Assembly (NCBI GenBank): GCA_963516675.1
Contig: CAUQBH010000005.1
Location: 71,357-135,356 of the forward strand
Source of the DNA: JABCPE02 sp963516675
GTDB lineage: Bacteria > Bacteroidota > Bacteroidia > Flavobacteriales > Weeksellaceae
Direction: 5' to 3'
DNA length: 64,000 nucleotides
Part shown: piece by piece, positions 16,121 to 25,247 of the stretch
Position numbering within the stretch: position 1 is the stretch's first letter
How the letters are laid out: the number at the start of each line of letters is the position of its first letter
Program-made: the position numbers and the translations under genes
Notes under the pieces: model-generated
Told to the model about the DNA's origin: nothing
Seen by the model: the letters and a program-made list of their open reading frames with translations, nothing else
The model's database searches: none

Positions 16121-17188
16121 ATGTTTGAAAATAAAAATCAAGAACTTACTCCGATTTCTGCATTAGGCGAATTTGGGCTTATAAAACATCTGACACAGTT
16201 TTTCCCTATTGAAAATATTTCTACAGAATTGGGTGTGGGAGATGATGCAGCCGTTATCAATGCTGAAGGGAAAAAAGTTCTTGTCAGCACCGATATGTTT
16301 ACGGAAGGAGTGGATTTTAATTTAGGATATGTTCCTCTGAAACATTTGGGCTACAAGGTGGTAGTGGCAGGCATCAGTGATATCGCTGCGATGAACGCTG
16401 TTCCTACTCAGATTATGATTTCAGTAGCTGTTTCTAATCGTTTCCCTGTAGAGGCTTTGGAAGAAATTTATGCAGGAATTCAGCTGGCATGCCGACGATA
16501 CAAGGTAGATTTAGTAGGTGGCGATACTACCAGTTCACAAACAGGGCTGGTGATAAATGTCACTGCGGTAGGACTGGAAAGTTCTGAAAAAATTATCAGC
16601 CGAAATGGAGCAAAACCGAATGATTTACTGGTAGTTACTGGTGATTTAGGAGGGGCGTATATGGGCTTGCAGATTTTGGAGAGGGAACATTCTGTTTATC
16701 TTAAAAATCCTAATATGCAGCCAGAGATGGAAGGTTATGATTATATTTTGGAGCGCCAGCTAAAACCAGAGGCGCGAACAGATATTAAAGGAATTTTAGA
16801 AGAATTGGGCGTGAAACCTACTTCTATGATAGATGTTTCCGATGGATTAGCATCAGAAGTTCTGCATCTTTCTGGCAGGTCAAAGGTTGGTTTTAGGATT
16901 TATGAGGAAAAAATCCCGATGGATGAGCTTACCATAAGCGCCGCCGATGAGTTTAATCTCAATCCTGTGATGACAGCACTGAATGGGGGAGAGGACTATG
17001 AACTGCTGTTTACTATATCTCAAAGTGATTTTGATAAAATTAAAAACAATCCAGATTTTACCATCATCGGGCATGCTGTGGAGGAAGAGCAGGGGAATTA
17101 TTTGGTACTCAGAGGGTCTAATGAACTTGCTGAACTTACAGCGCAGGGCTGGGATGCTTATTTGAAAAGTAAAAAGAAAACCGAATAA
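16121..17188 (+). CDS. thiL: Thiamine-monophosphate kinase
   Basis: Phosphorylates thiamine monophosphate to thiamine diphosphate with ATP, the last step of cofactor synthesis. The 355-residue product has the GDDAA metal-binding motif at residues 40-44, the S-T-D-M motif at 56-59, VGGDTTSS, SMIDVSDGLASEV and NGGEDYELLFT, all characteristic of the PurM-like ThiL fold. The ATG at 16121 is chosen over a TTG 24 bases upstream because the promoter -7 box covers the TTG. No other thiamine gene is near. Confidence 0.95.
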   Translation: MFENKNQELTPISALGEFGLIKHLTQFFPIENISTELGVGDDAAVINAEGKKVLVSTDMFTEGVDFNLGYVPLKHLGYKVVVAGISDIAAMNAVPTQIMISVAVSNRFPVEALEEIYAGIQLACRRYKVDLVGGDTTSSQTGLVINVTAVGLESSEKIISRNGAKPNDLLVVTGDLGGAYMGLQILEREHSVYLKNPNMQPEMEGYDYILERQLKPEARTDIKGILEELGVKPTSMIDVSDGLASEVLHLSGRSKVGFRIYEEKIPMDELTISAADEFNLNPVMTALNGGEDYELLFTISQSDFDKIKNNPDFTIIGHAVEEEQGNYLVLRGSNELAELTAQGWDAYLKSKKKTE

Positions 17189-17209
17189 TCAGAATTAAAA
17201 AGAAAACCT

Positions 17210-17644
17210 ATGTACAACAAATATGATGTTGCCTACCTAAAAATGGCTCTGGAATGGGCGAAACTTTCCTATTGCAAGAGAAAGCAGGTAGGGGCGCTCA
17301 TCGTGAAGGACAGAACCATCATCTCTGATGGGTATAACGGCACGCCTTCTGGTTTTGAAAACTGCTGCGAAGATGAGAATAACCAAACCAAATGGTATGT
17401 TCTCCATGCAGAGGCCAATGCCATTCTGAAAATATCCCGAAGCACGCAGTCTTGCGAAGGAGCGACATTATATCTTACACTTTCGCCATGTAAAGAGTGC
17501 AGCAAACTGATTTTCCAGTCTGGGATAAAAAGAGTGGTGTATATACAGGATTACCCTGATAATGAAGGGCTTGTATTCCTAAAAGATGCAGGAGTAGAAA
17601 CCTTGAAAATATCTCAAGAAGAATTAGAAAATGACATGGAGTGA
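17210..17644 (+). CDS. Deoxycytidylate (dCMP) deaminase
   Basis: Zinc enzyme converting dCMP to dUMP for thymidylate synthesis. The cytidine-deaminase fold is shown by the HAE motif (His66, catalytic Glu68) and PCKEC (Cys94, Cys97) that bind zinc; GYNGTPSGFENC near residue 41 is typical of dCMP deaminases of the ComEB type. Length 144 residues is normal. It is 21 bases after thiL and overlaps xerD by 14 bases, so the two are probably co-translated. Confidence 0.9.
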   Translation: MYNKYDVAYLKMALEWAKLSYCKRKQVGALIVKDRTIISDGYNGTPSGFENCCEDENNQTKWYVLHAEANAILKISRSTQSCEGATLYLTLSPCKECSKLIFQSGIKRVVYIQDYPDNEGLVFLKDAGVETLKISQEELENDME

Positions 17645-18533
17645 AGCTATTGAAAACTATGCTAACTATCTGAGGTTTGAGAAAAACGCTTCAGAAAATA
17701 CCATTGAGGCATATGTTTCAGACCTGCAAAAATTACAGGATTTTGCGGAGCAGAACCTGATGAACATTACGCCCATAACGATTTCGTATGAGCATTTGCA
17801 GGAGTTTCTTTACCAAATATCAAAAATCAATTACAGCGAAAGAACACAGGCGAGGTGGATTTCTTCCATTAAAGGATTTTTCAGTTTTTTGCTGGAAGAT
17901 GAACTTCGCGAGGACAATCCTTCGGCTCTTTTAGAAACGCCTAAATTAGGGCTTTATCTGCCAGATACATTGTCTTTGGAAGAAATAGAAAAACTAATTT
18001 CTGCAACGGAAGAAAATACCGATTTAGCAAAGAGAAACCGCTGTATGATAGAGGTTTTGTATGGCTGCGGGCTGCGTGTTTCGGAGCTTACGGAGCTTCA
18101 GATTTCAAATATCAATTTTAAAGAAAATTACCTCAAAATACAAGGAAAAGGCGACAAGGTTCGCTTTGTTCCGCTGGCTGATTATACAGCAGATTTCATT
18201 AAAAACTACATCAATAACATCCGAAGCAAACAAAAAATAAATCCCAAACATTCCGATATTTTATTCTTAAACAGCAGAGGAGCGCAGATTTCTCGGCAGA
18301 TGGTTTTCCTTATCATAAAGGAAATAGTGAGAAAAGCAGACATTCAGAAAAATATTTCGCCGCACACTTTTCGCCATTCTTTTGCGACTCATCTTCTTCA
18401 GAATGGTGCGGATTTACGGTTTATACAGGAGATGCTCGGGCATTCCAGCATTACCACTACGGAGATTTATACCCATCTGAATACGGAAGAACTCCATGAA
18501 ACGATTTTAAAATATCACCCAAGAAATCAATAA
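17631..18533 (+). CDS. xerD: Tyrosine recombinase XerD-like
   Basis: Site-specific recombinase of the XerC/XerD type that resolves chromosome dimers at dif. The 300-residue length is standard, with a SAM-like N-terminal domain (about 1-90) and a catalytic domain carrying Arg149 (GCGLRVSEL), His245 and Arg248 (HTFRH), His271 (LGHSS) and the nucleophile Tyr280 (EIYTH). It overlaps the dCMP deaminase gene and is 3 bases before a Nudix gene. No phage or integron genes flank it, so a housekeeping Xer enzyme is more likely than an integrase; many flavobacteria use a single XerD-like protein or a pair, which the window cannot settle. Confidence 0.9.
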   Translation: MTWSEAIENYANYLRFEKNASENTIEAYVSDLQKLQDFAEQNLMNITPITISYEHLQEFLYQISKINYSERTQARWISSIKGFFSFLLEDELREDNPSALLETPKLGLYLPDTLSLEEIEKLISATEENTDLAKRNRCMIEVLYGCGLRVSELTELQISNINFKENYLKIQGKGDKVRFVPLADYTADFIKNYINNIRSKQKINPKHSDILFLNSRGAQISRQMVFLIIKEIVRKADIQKNISPHTFRHSFATHLLQNGADLRFIQEMLGHSSITTTEIYTHLNTEELHETILKYHPRNQ

Positions 18534-18536
18534 AAA

Positions 18537-19052
18537 ATGAATGAATTAAATTTTTGCCCAAAATGTGGAAAAAAATCACTCTGCTGGGAACAAGGAAAAA
18601 GATGGAGTTGTCCAGAGTGTGATTTCGTTTTGTATCATAATTGTGCTGCTGCAGTGGCTGTGGTTGTCATCTGTGGCGATGAAATTTTACTGACTAGGAG
18701 AAATCAAGAGCCAGCCAAAGGAAAACTAGATTTGGCAGGAGGTTTTACAGACCCTCATGAGAGTGCAGAATTTACCTGTTTTCGGGAACTGAAAGAGGAG
18801 CTGGATATAGAAATAGACACTGGAAAACTTAGATTTTTGATGAGTCTGCCGAATATCTACCATTACAAAGGAATAGATTATAATACGCTGGATTTGTTTT
18901 TTGAATATCGTGTGGAAGAAAAATTTTCTGTCAATTTAGAAAAATCAGAAATAGCTGAAACTATTTGGGTTAAGAAAGAAAACATCCAGCTGGAAGATAT
19001 TGCTTTTCCTTCGCAGAGATTGTTTTTTGAAAGATTTTTAAATAAAAATTAA
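18537..19052 (+). CDS. Nudix hydrolase with N-terminal zinc ribbon
   Basis: Predicted nucleoside-diphosphate-linked compound hydrolase. Residues 7-27 form a four-cysteine zinc ribbon (CPKCG and CPEC pairs), and the Nudix box (G-x5-E-x7-R-E-L-x-E-E-L) is complete around residues 63-85. Overall architecture is close to NudC-type NADH pyrophosphatases, though the protein (171 residues) lacks their extra N-terminal domain, so the substrate is unknown. Third gene of a tight run with the dCMP deaminase and xerD. Confidence 0.85.
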   Translation: MNELNFCPKCGKKSLCWEQGKRWSCPECDFVLYHNCAAAVAVVVICGDEILLTRRNQEPAKGKLDLAGGFTDPHESAEFTCFRELKEELDIEIDTGKLRFLMSLPNIYHYKGIDYNTLDLFFEYRVEEKFSVNLEKSEIAETIWVKKENIQLEDIAFPSQRLFFERFLNKN

Positions 19053-19059
19053 GAAAAAA

Positions 19060-19090
19060 TTTGTTAAAAAATCAAAATTATATAAATTTG
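19060..19090 (+). promoter_or_regulatory. Promoter of the SulP transporter gene
   Basis: TTTG at 19060-19063, 19-base spacer, TAAATTTG at 19083-19090: a textbook Bacteroidota -33/-7 pair. Confidence 0.7.
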
Positions 19091-19154
19091 TATCGTTGCA
19101 TTTCATTTGCAAATATTTTTTTACGGTATATAATTTTATAAATAGATTTTTACG

Positions 19155-20756
19155 ATGAGTTCAAACAAGATTCCTGCTGATGGTTTGGCAGGTCTTAAAG
19201 AGAATTTTACCAAAGACGCACTCGCTGGGTTTTTGGTATTTTTGTTAGCATTACCATTGAGTATGGGAGTTGCCAAAGCGGCAGATTTCCCTCCGATTTT
19301 TGGGGTTGTTTCTGCTATTATTGGCGGAATAGTGGTTAGTTTTTTTGCTGGTTCTAGACTTTCTGTCAAAGGGCCTGCGGCAGGACTTATTTCCATAGGT
19401 GCAGGAGCAGTGGCGGCGTTTGGCGGTGGAGAGACTGGCTGGAAAATGGCAGTGGCGACTATTGCGGTGGCTGGTGTTATCCAGATTGTGATGGGACTTC
19501 TGAAGCTGGGTAAATATGCGGACTTGTTCCCTTCTGCGGCAGTTCATGGGATGCTGGCAGCGATAGGAATTATCATCATGTCTAAGCAGTTACACTTGCT
19601 TTTGGGTATTAAACCTGATGATTTGGCAGGAATGGGTGTGATAGATTTGCTAAAACATTTGCCAAACAGCATAATGAACGCTGATAGAGAAAATACGATT
19701 TTGGGGCTGACTTGTTTGGCGATTCTCTTCGGAATGGGAATGATTAAAAACCCAATAGTGAAGAAGATTCCTGCTCCGTTAGTAGTTCTTTTGGTAGCGA
19801 TACCGATGGGAATTTATTTTGAAATGAGTGCCAATGAAAAGGTGGAAATTGGTAGTATTTTTGACACTTTCAAAGATGGAGTTTTCGTTGCTGATTTTTC
19901 TGGAATGTGGACTCAAACAGGCGTTTTTGTGCAGTATGTTATTTTGTTTTTACTAATTGGTTCTATCGAATCTCTTTTGACAGCCAAAGCCATAGATTTA
20001 GTAGACCCATACAGAAGAAAATCAGACTTTAATAAAGACCTTTCTGCGGTAGGTTTCGGGAATGTGCTTTCTGGACTGGTGGGCGGACAGCCGATGATAT
20101 CAGAGGTGGCGAGAAGTTCAGCCAATGTTTCTAATGGAGCGGTAACAAGATGGGCGAATTTTTTCCATGGATTGTTTATGCTTTTGGCTGTGATATTCGC
20201 AGTTCCACTTATTGAGATGATACCAAACACAGCGCTTTCTGCGATGCTTGTTTTTGTAGGGTTTAATCTGGCTCACCCAAGAGAATTTATACACATTTTC
20301 CATATTGGAAAAGGGCAGTTTGTTATCTTTGTTTCTACGGTGATAGTTACCCTTTTGACAGACCTTTTGGCAGGTGTGGCTTTTGGGATTGTACTAAAAA
20401 TCATTATCAATATGATGAATGGTGGCAAGGTTCAGGATTTCCTTCATTTGAATATGAATATAGTAAATAATGACCCTGAAATAGCGGAAGTAGAAGCGAA
20501 GGGAAGCCTTCTGTTTAGTAACAATATGAAGCTGGGAGAGTTTTTAGATTCATTAAATAAATACAAGGAAGTGAGATTTAATCTCGGAGAATTGGAATTA
20601 TTAGACCATACTTCTCTTGCTACTATCCAAAAATGGAAAAAAATTCAAGAGGATGTTTCTGGAATGAAAATCAGCCTCAATGGATTAGAAAATCACTCTA
20701 AATCAGGAGATTCTGAAGATTCTGTACTGAGAAAAGGAAAAAGACATCCGTTTTAA
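19155..20756 (+). CDS. SulP family anion transporter, likely bicarbonate
   Basis: Inner-membrane transporter of the SLC26/SulP family, with about 12-14 hydrophobic segments in residues 20-425 and a C-terminal STAS domain (about 430-520). The N-terminal signature DALAGFLVFLLALPLSMGVA starts the first membrane segment. Bacterial members carry sulfate, bicarbonate or dicarboxylates. Bicarbonate is suggested here because a beta-carbonic anhydrase gene converges on it, sharing one terminator, but the sequence alone does not fix the substrate. Confidence 0.85.
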   Translation: MSSNKIPADGLAGLKENFTKDALAGFLVFLLALPLSMGVAKAADFPPIFGVVSAIIGGIVVSFFAGSRLSVKGPAAGLISIGAGAVAAFGGGETGWKMAVATIAVAGVIQIVMGLLKLGKYADLFPSAAVHGMLAAIGIIIMSKQLHLLLGIKPDDLAGMGVIDLLKHLPNSIMNADRENTILGLTCLAILFGMGMIKNPIVKKIPAPLVVLLVAIPMGIYFEMSANEKVEIGSIFDTFKDGVFVADFSGMWTQTGVFVQYVILFLLIGSIESLLTAKAIDLVDPYRRKSDFNKDLSAVGFGNVLSGLVGGQPMISEVARSSANVSNGAVTRWANFFHGLFMLLAVIFAVPLIEMIPNTALSAMLVFVGFNLAHPREFIHIFHIGKGQFVIFVSTVIVTLLTDLLAGVAFGIVLKIIINMMNGGKVQDFLHLNMNIVNNDPEIAEVEAKGSLLFSNNMKLGEFLDSLNKYKEVRFNLGELELLDHTSLATIQKWKKIQEDVSGMKISLNGLENHSKSGDSEDSVLRKGKRHPF

Positions 20757-20760
20757 AATA

Positions 20761-20790
20761 AAAAATGCTGCAAAATTTTGCAGCATTTTT
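20761..20790. terminator. Bidirectional terminator between SulP and carbonic anhydrase genes
   Basis: A 30-base perfect palindrome (AAAAATGCTGCAAAA and its complement) with A- and T-runs on both sides serves the two converging units. Confidence 0.85.
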
Positions 20791-20793
20791 GTT

Positions 20794-21480
20794 TTATGCG
20801 TTTTTGATATTTTTATTGTGCTTTCGGCTCATTACCCATTCAGAATCAGTGAGATTGTAGATTTCTTGAATATCTTTCAAGATGTTTTTAAAATCTAAAT
20901 TCAGGTCTTTTAGTTTCCCTGTGGAAATATCAAAAACCCATCCGTGAACGATAGGGTATTCGTCTACGATATATCGTTCCTGCACGCAGGCAAGTTTGAT
21001 GACATTGATGCATTGTTCCTGAACATTTAGTTCCACCAATCTGTTGTTTCGTTCTTTTTCATCGGCTATGGCGTCTAGTTCTATGCGGTGGAGTCTGTAA
21101 ATATCTCGGATATTTCTGAGCCAAGGATTCAGTAGTCCCAAATCCTCTGGGCTCATTGCGGCTTTTATTCCTCCACAGTCATAATGCCCACAGACAATGA
21201 TGTGTTTTACTTTCAGGTGTTCTACAGCGTATTGTATAGCAGATATTGCATTCAGATCCAGTGTATTTACCAGATTAGCAATATTTCTATGCACGAAAAC
21301 CTCACCAGGTTTTAGTCCCATGAGTTCTTCCGTAGTTACTCGGCTGTCTGAGCAGCCTATATATAGGTATTCTGGGTTTTGTTCTTTGGCTAGATTTTTG
21401 AAAAAATCAGCATCTTCACCAAGTTTTCTTTCTACCCATTTTTTATTATTTTCAAAAATAACTTTATAAGATAGTGCCAT
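20794..21480 (-). CDS. Beta-carbonic anhydrase
   Basis: Zinc enzyme interconverting CO2 and bicarbonate in the cytoplasm. The zinc and catalytic residues are visible: Cys43, Asp45 and Arg47 in CSDSR, His99 and Cys102 in GHYDC. Length 228 residues and the N-terminal helix fit the E. coli Can group. It is the last gene of a minus-strand operon, 8 bases after the acyltransferase gene, and faces a SulP transporter. Confidence 0.93.
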   Translation of the reverse strand: MALSYKVIFENNKKWVERKLGEDADFFKNLAKEQNPEYLYIGCSDSRVTTEELMGLKPGEVFVHRNIANLVNTLDLNAISAIQYAVEHLKVKHIIVCGHYDCGGIKAAMSPEDLGLLNPWLRNIRDIYRLHRIELDAIADEKERNNRLVELNVQEQCINVIKLACVQERYIVDEYPIVHGWVFDISTGKLKDLNLDFKNILKDIQEIYNLTDSEWVMSRKHNKNIKNA

Positions 21481-21488
21481 TTAAAAAA

Positions 21489-22040
21489 TCAAATTTTATT
21501 GTTAATGTATCCATTTGTAGCATTTTCATTAGGGATGATTTGGGCAGGATTTCCCACAACTACAGAATTAGAAGGAACATCCATATTCACATACGCATTT
21601 GGTGCGATGAGGACATTGTCCCCAATGGTAATTCCGCCGACTATCACGGCATTGGCACCTATCCAGACTTCGTTGCCTATTTTAGGAACGCCTATGGATT
21701 TTCCTCTGTTGGTCTGCCCGATGGTTACGCCCTGTGCGATGTTACAATTTTTGCCAATGATGGTTTTGGGATTGATAACCAATGCTCCCCAATGCCCTAA
21801 ATAAAAGCCTTCACCGATTTCCGTTTCTGGATAAATTTGGAAACCGTATTTTATCTGATAATGCCTTAGGATAAACCGATAAATTTTCCCTATTAAAGAA
21901 GATTTCGGGTATTTCTGTGCATTACGAAACCAATAGATGTAGTGCAGATTGGGACTGAGGCATTTTTTTAGTATTTGAAAATGAGAAAGCCACTGCCCGC
22001 AGACACGGTAAAAATCTTTTTGTATGATAGTGTATTTCAT
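21489..22040 (-). CDS. Hexapeptide-repeat acyltransferase (serine acetyltransferase-like)
   Basis: Predicted O-acetyltransferase acting on a sugar or polysaccharide. Residues about 75-165 form a left-handed beta-helix with imperfect [LIV]-G-x4 repeats (IGKNCNIAQGVTIGQTNRG, IGNEVWIGANAVIVGG, IGDNVLIAPNAYV) closed by the VVVGNPAQII motif. The N-terminal helical part is short, unlike true CysE. The start codon directly abuts the stop of the upstream glycosyltransferase gene, so it probably decorates that enzyme's product rather than acting in cysteine synthesis. Confidence 0.8.
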   Translation of the reverse strand: MKYTIIQKDFYRVCGQWLSHFQILKKCLSPNLHYIYWFRNAQKYPKSSLIGKIYRFILRHYQIKYGFQIYPETEIGEGFYLGHWGALVINPKTIIGKNCNIAQGVTIGQTNRGKSIGVPKIGNEVWIGANAVIVGGITIGDNVLIAPNAYVNMDVPSNSVVVGNPAQIIPNENATNGYINNKI

Positions 22041-23183
22041 CTAATTATCAATGATATCCATTATTCTTTTTACAGAGTTTTCAAGGTTGAAAGGCATTGT
22101 GTAGTTTTTTAGTTTTTCTTGATATTTGTTAAAGTTGTCCGCATTGTTAAGTGCTTCTTTCATACCTTGATAAATTCCTTCTTCAGAATTTTCTACAATC
22201 AGTCCTAGTTCGCCATCATTCAACATTTCTCGCACTCCAGAAACATCTGTGGCGATGATATTTTTTTTCAGTGTAATAGCTTCGAACAGCACCGTAGGAT
22301 AGCCTTCGTATCTTGAGCTGAGGACATAGAAATCCGTGCTTTTAAAATAAGGATACGGATTGTCCGTAAAACCAAGCATTTTAGCCGTGTTTTCTACGCC
22401 GAGTTCTGCTTTTAGTTTTTTGATATTTTCAAAATCATATCCATCGCCTACTATCAAAATCTGATGAGAAAAGCCTTCATTCAAAAGCCTTTTGTGAGCT
22501 TTCAGCAGTCGGTCAAATCCTTTCTGCGGGAAAACCGTCCCAACGGACAAAAACAAAGGATGCTGATAATCGCCAGTTAGAGGCGCTTCGCTTTTTCTTA
22601 AAATTTCATCTGTGTCCAGTGGATTATAAATTCGGACAATTCGCTGTTTTTCATCTTCGTTTTTAGCCAAGTTTTCAAAATCTTTTTGGATAAGTTCAGA
22701 AATCACCATGATTTTATCAAACTTAAAAAACTTCCTGATTTCATCATCTGTATAGTTGTGAAATTGGGTTTTTCGCAAGTCATTGTGAATCCAAACAATT
22801 TTTTTTGAAGAGGTAATGGGAGAGTTCAGAATTTCGTCTCTTACTCCATGAATTGCCGCAAATTCTACATCGTATTTTTTGTCTTTAAGAATGAATTTGT
22901 AGAGCAGTTTTGGGAATTTTTTCAATAAAAATAGATATCCTACACGAAGCGCTTTTATCGGAATGTCCTGCGGTCTGTTGGTGGTAATCATCTCTCCTTT
23001 GATGAGGTATAGAATGTTTATCCAGCTGGGAATTTCAGAAAGATATTTCCCAGAATAGAGATTCAGCAGGAGATCCACTTCGTATTTATCGGATGGGATA
23101 TTTTTAAGGAAAGTTGCCAAAACCTTCTCTGCTCCGCCGTGGCGGAGAGAGCCGATACGAATAAGTATTTTTTTCTTTTGCAT
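22041..23183 (-). CDS. Glycosyltransferase family 4 protein
   Basis: Retaining GT-B glycosyltransferase, probably for surface polysaccharide or lipid-linked sugars. The N-terminal Rossmann half contains the acceptor-side motif GSLRHGGAEKV; the C-terminal half has FLSVGTVFPQKGFDRLL and the E-x7-E sugar-nucleotide motif in SSRYEGYPTVLFEA. Length 380 residues is typical. It is 4 bases after the antiporter gene and directly adjacent to the acyltransferase gene. Acceptor and donor cannot be told. Confidence 0.88.
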   Translation of the reverse strand: MQKKKILIRIGSLRHGGAEKVLATFLKNIPSDKYEVDLLLNLYSGKYLSEIPSWINILYLIKGEMITTNRPQDIPIKALRVGYLFLLKKFPKLLYKFILKDKKYDVEFAAIHGVRDEILNSPITSSKKIVWIHNDLRKTQFHNYTDDEIRKFFKFDKIMVISELIQKDFENLAKNEDEKQRIVRIYNPLDTDEILRKSEAPLTGDYQHPLFLSVGTVFPQKGFDRLLKAHKRLLNEGFSHQILIVGDGYDFENIKKLKAELGVENTAKMLGFTDNPYPYFKSTDFYVLSSRYEGYPTVLFEAITLKKNIIATDVSGVREMLNDGELGLIVENSEEGIYQGMKEALNNADNFNKYQEKLKNYTMPFNLENSVKRIMDIIDN

Positions 23184-23187
23184 GGTT

Positions 23188-24765
23188 TTACTCGTGTCTT
23201 ATTCTTTCTTCTTCCAAATCTATACGATGGATGAATTTTCGGATGATATCCTCGTTGATTTTTGGGTATTTATTGTTAATTTCAAAAAGAATATTTCTTT
23301 TTTTGCAGAGAACATCGATGTAGATTTCTTTGATGTGGTCAGGGATTTTTAGCTCCTCTTCTGTTACTAATCGCTGTTCCCATCGGCTCACTACAGCTCT
23401 CAGCTCAAAGCTGTTTTTCATTTCTTCTTTGTAATTGGTTGTTAGATAATCTATCGAACTTTTAGCCAATTTTCTTAGAATAAATCTCTCAGTTTCGTGC
23501 TCAGGAAAATGGTCGTTGAATTTAGGGAGTTTTAACTTCTTGATAATGAAAGGTAAAGTAAGTCCCTGAAATACCAAAGTCACAAAAATAGCCACGAAAG
23601 TGATGTATAATATAAGGCTTCTGTTCGGGAAAGGTGTACCATCCTCTAGTGTTAGCGGAATAGAAAGAGCCGCTGCCAAGGAAACCACTCCACGCATCCC
23701 AGACCATCCGATGATGAAAGGCGCTTTCAGATTTATTTTAGGGTCGGCTACAGTGATGAAATTGCTCATCACTTTGGTTACAATGACTGCACCATACGAA
23801 GCCAAAAGACGCACAACAATCAGCACTATTGTCACTAAAACCCCATAAATAGAAGCATCATATAAGCTTATTCCGTCTTTTTTTAGCCCTTCTACAATGT
23901 CAGGAAGCCCCAAACCTATCAGCAGGAAAACCAAACCATTGAGTAAGAAAGTGAAGCTATGCCAAACATTAATCCCTCTAATTCTGGATGAACTGCTCAA
24001 AATATGAATATTATGATAAGCTAAATACAGTCCTCCACAGACAACCGCCATTACCCCAGAAGCATGAACCTCTTCTGCGATTATGTACATAATGTAAGGC
24101 GTTAATAGAGAGAGAATTACATCAATATCTTCATTGGTAGGAAGTAATCTGTGAATTTGCATAATGACGAACGCTATAAAAAGCCCAATACCTGTTCCTC
24201 CGAAAATCATCCAAGCGAAACTTCCCGCTGCATCCTGCCATATGAACTGCCCAGTAGCTACTGCTGCCAGAGAGAATCTTAGAATTATAAGCGAGGAAGC
24301 ATCATTGAATAAACTCTCACCCTCCAAAATAGTAGCAATTCTTTTAGGGACTTTTACGAATTTTAGAATAGCTCCAGCACTCACCGCATCAGGAGGAGAA
24401 ACTATCCCTCCAAGAAGAAAGCCCAGCGCCAGTGAAAACCCAGGAATATAATGATTGACAAATAACGCGACAGAAATTGCGGTCAAAAAAACCACAATAA
24501 ATGCAAAACTGAAAATAATTCTCCTCCAGCGCCAAATCTCTTTCCACGAGTTAGCCAGTGCCGCTTCGTATAAAAGTGGAGGTAGGAAGATAATAAAAAT
24601 CAGATGTGGGTCTATTTTTATATTAGGTGTATTAGGAAGGAAGCCCACGCCCAGCCCTGCGATGAGCAGAAGAATAGGGTATGCGACCTTTATTTTATTG
24701 CTCAGCATCACAATTCCCATAATGATGACAGACAGCAATATAAAAAATGAAAAATATTCTACCAT
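23188..24765 (-). CDS. CPA1 family Na+/H+ antiporter
   Basis: Inner-membrane cation/proton exchanger. About 12 hydrophobic segments fill residues 1-410; the unwound-helix motif SPPDA (123-127) and the ion-binding Asn154-Asp155 pair in GESLFNDASS are those of electroneutral NhaP/NHE-like exchangers. A cytoplasmic C-terminal tail of about 100 residues follows. First gene of an operon with a glycosyltransferase, an acyltransferase and carbonic anhydrase. Confidence 0.9.
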   Translation of the reverse strand: MVEYFSFFILLSVIIMGIVMLSNKIKVAYPILLLIAGLGVGFLPNTPNIKIDPHLIFIIFLPPLLYEAALANSWKEIWRWRRIIFSFAFIVVFLTAISVALFVNHYIPGFSLALGFLLGGIVSPPDAVSAGAILKFVKVPKRIATILEGESLFNDASSLIILRFSLAAVATGQFIWQDAAGSFAWMIFGGTGIGLFIAFVIMQIHRLLPTNEDIDVILSLLTPYIMYIIAEEVHASGVMAVVCGGLYLAYHNIHILSSSSRIRGINVWHSFTFLLNGLVFLLIGLGLPDIVEGLKKDGISLYDASIYGVLVTIVLIVVRLLASYGAVIVTKVMSNFITVADPKINLKAPFIIGWSGMRGVVSLAAALSIPLTLEDGTPFPNRSLILYITFVAIFVTLVFQGLTLPFIIKKLKLPKFNDHFPEHETERFILRKLAKSSIDYLTTNYKEEMKNSFELRAVVSRWEQRLVTEEELKIPDHIKEIYIDVLCKKRNILFEINNKYPKINEDIIRKFIHRIDLEEERIRHE

Positions 24766-24864
24766 ATATTAAGTTTAAGTTTTCGCAATATACTAAAATT
24801 TTGTTAAAAAAGTTGTAAAAAATTCATAGGTGTGTCAAATTTTCATTCATAAAGTGAGGAAAAC

Positions 24865-24878
24865 TGACAAAAATGTCA
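24865..24878. promoter_or_regulatory. Inverted repeat upstream of groES
   Basis: TGACA-AAAA-TGTCA, a perfect inverted repeat 78 bases upstream of the groES start. No CIRCE element (TTAGCACTC-N9-GAGTGCTAA) is present, so this is the best visible operator candidate for the chaperonin operon. The regulator is unknown. Confidence 0.4.
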
Positions 24879-24955
24879 CAATTTGATTTTGGTATAAATT
24901 TAGAGAGTAACATTCAAAAATTAAATCATTTAATAATTTAATAAAAGAAATAATT

Positions 24956-25234
24956 ATGTCAGTAAATTTTAAACCATTAGCAGACAGAGTATTGGTAGAA
25001 CCAGCTCCAGCAGAAACAAAGACAGCATCAGGATTGATCATTCCAGATACAGCAAAAGAAAAACCACAGGAAGGCGTAGTAGTAGCCGTAGGAAACGGTA
25101 AAAAAGACGAGCCGCTTACGGTGAAAGTAGGAGACAAAGTTCTTTATGGAAAATATGCTGGACAAGAATTAAAATTAGATGGTAAGGATTATCTTATCAT
25201 AAGAGAGTCTGATTTGTTAGGAATTTTGGGATAA
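24956..25234 (+). CDS. groS: Co-chaperonin GroES
   Basis: Heptameric lid of the GroEL folding chamber. The 92-residue product has the KPLADRVLVEP opening, the mobile loop region (about 17-33) and the closing I-R-E-S-D-L-L-G motif. Unlike the usual arrangement it is not followed by groL: a 178-residue unknown gene and an aldo/keto reductase gene come first. Confidence 0.98.
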   Translation: MSVNFKPLADRVLVEPAPAETKTASGLIIPDTAKEKPQEGVVVAVGNGKKDEPLTVKVGDKVLYGKYAGQELKLDGKDYLIIRESDLLGILG

Positions 25235-25247
25235 AAATTAAAATATC

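Noticed and set aside
17631..18533. Phage or integron integrase
   Set aside because: No att-like repeats, phage genes or gene cassettes are near; length and motifs fit a housekeeping XerD.
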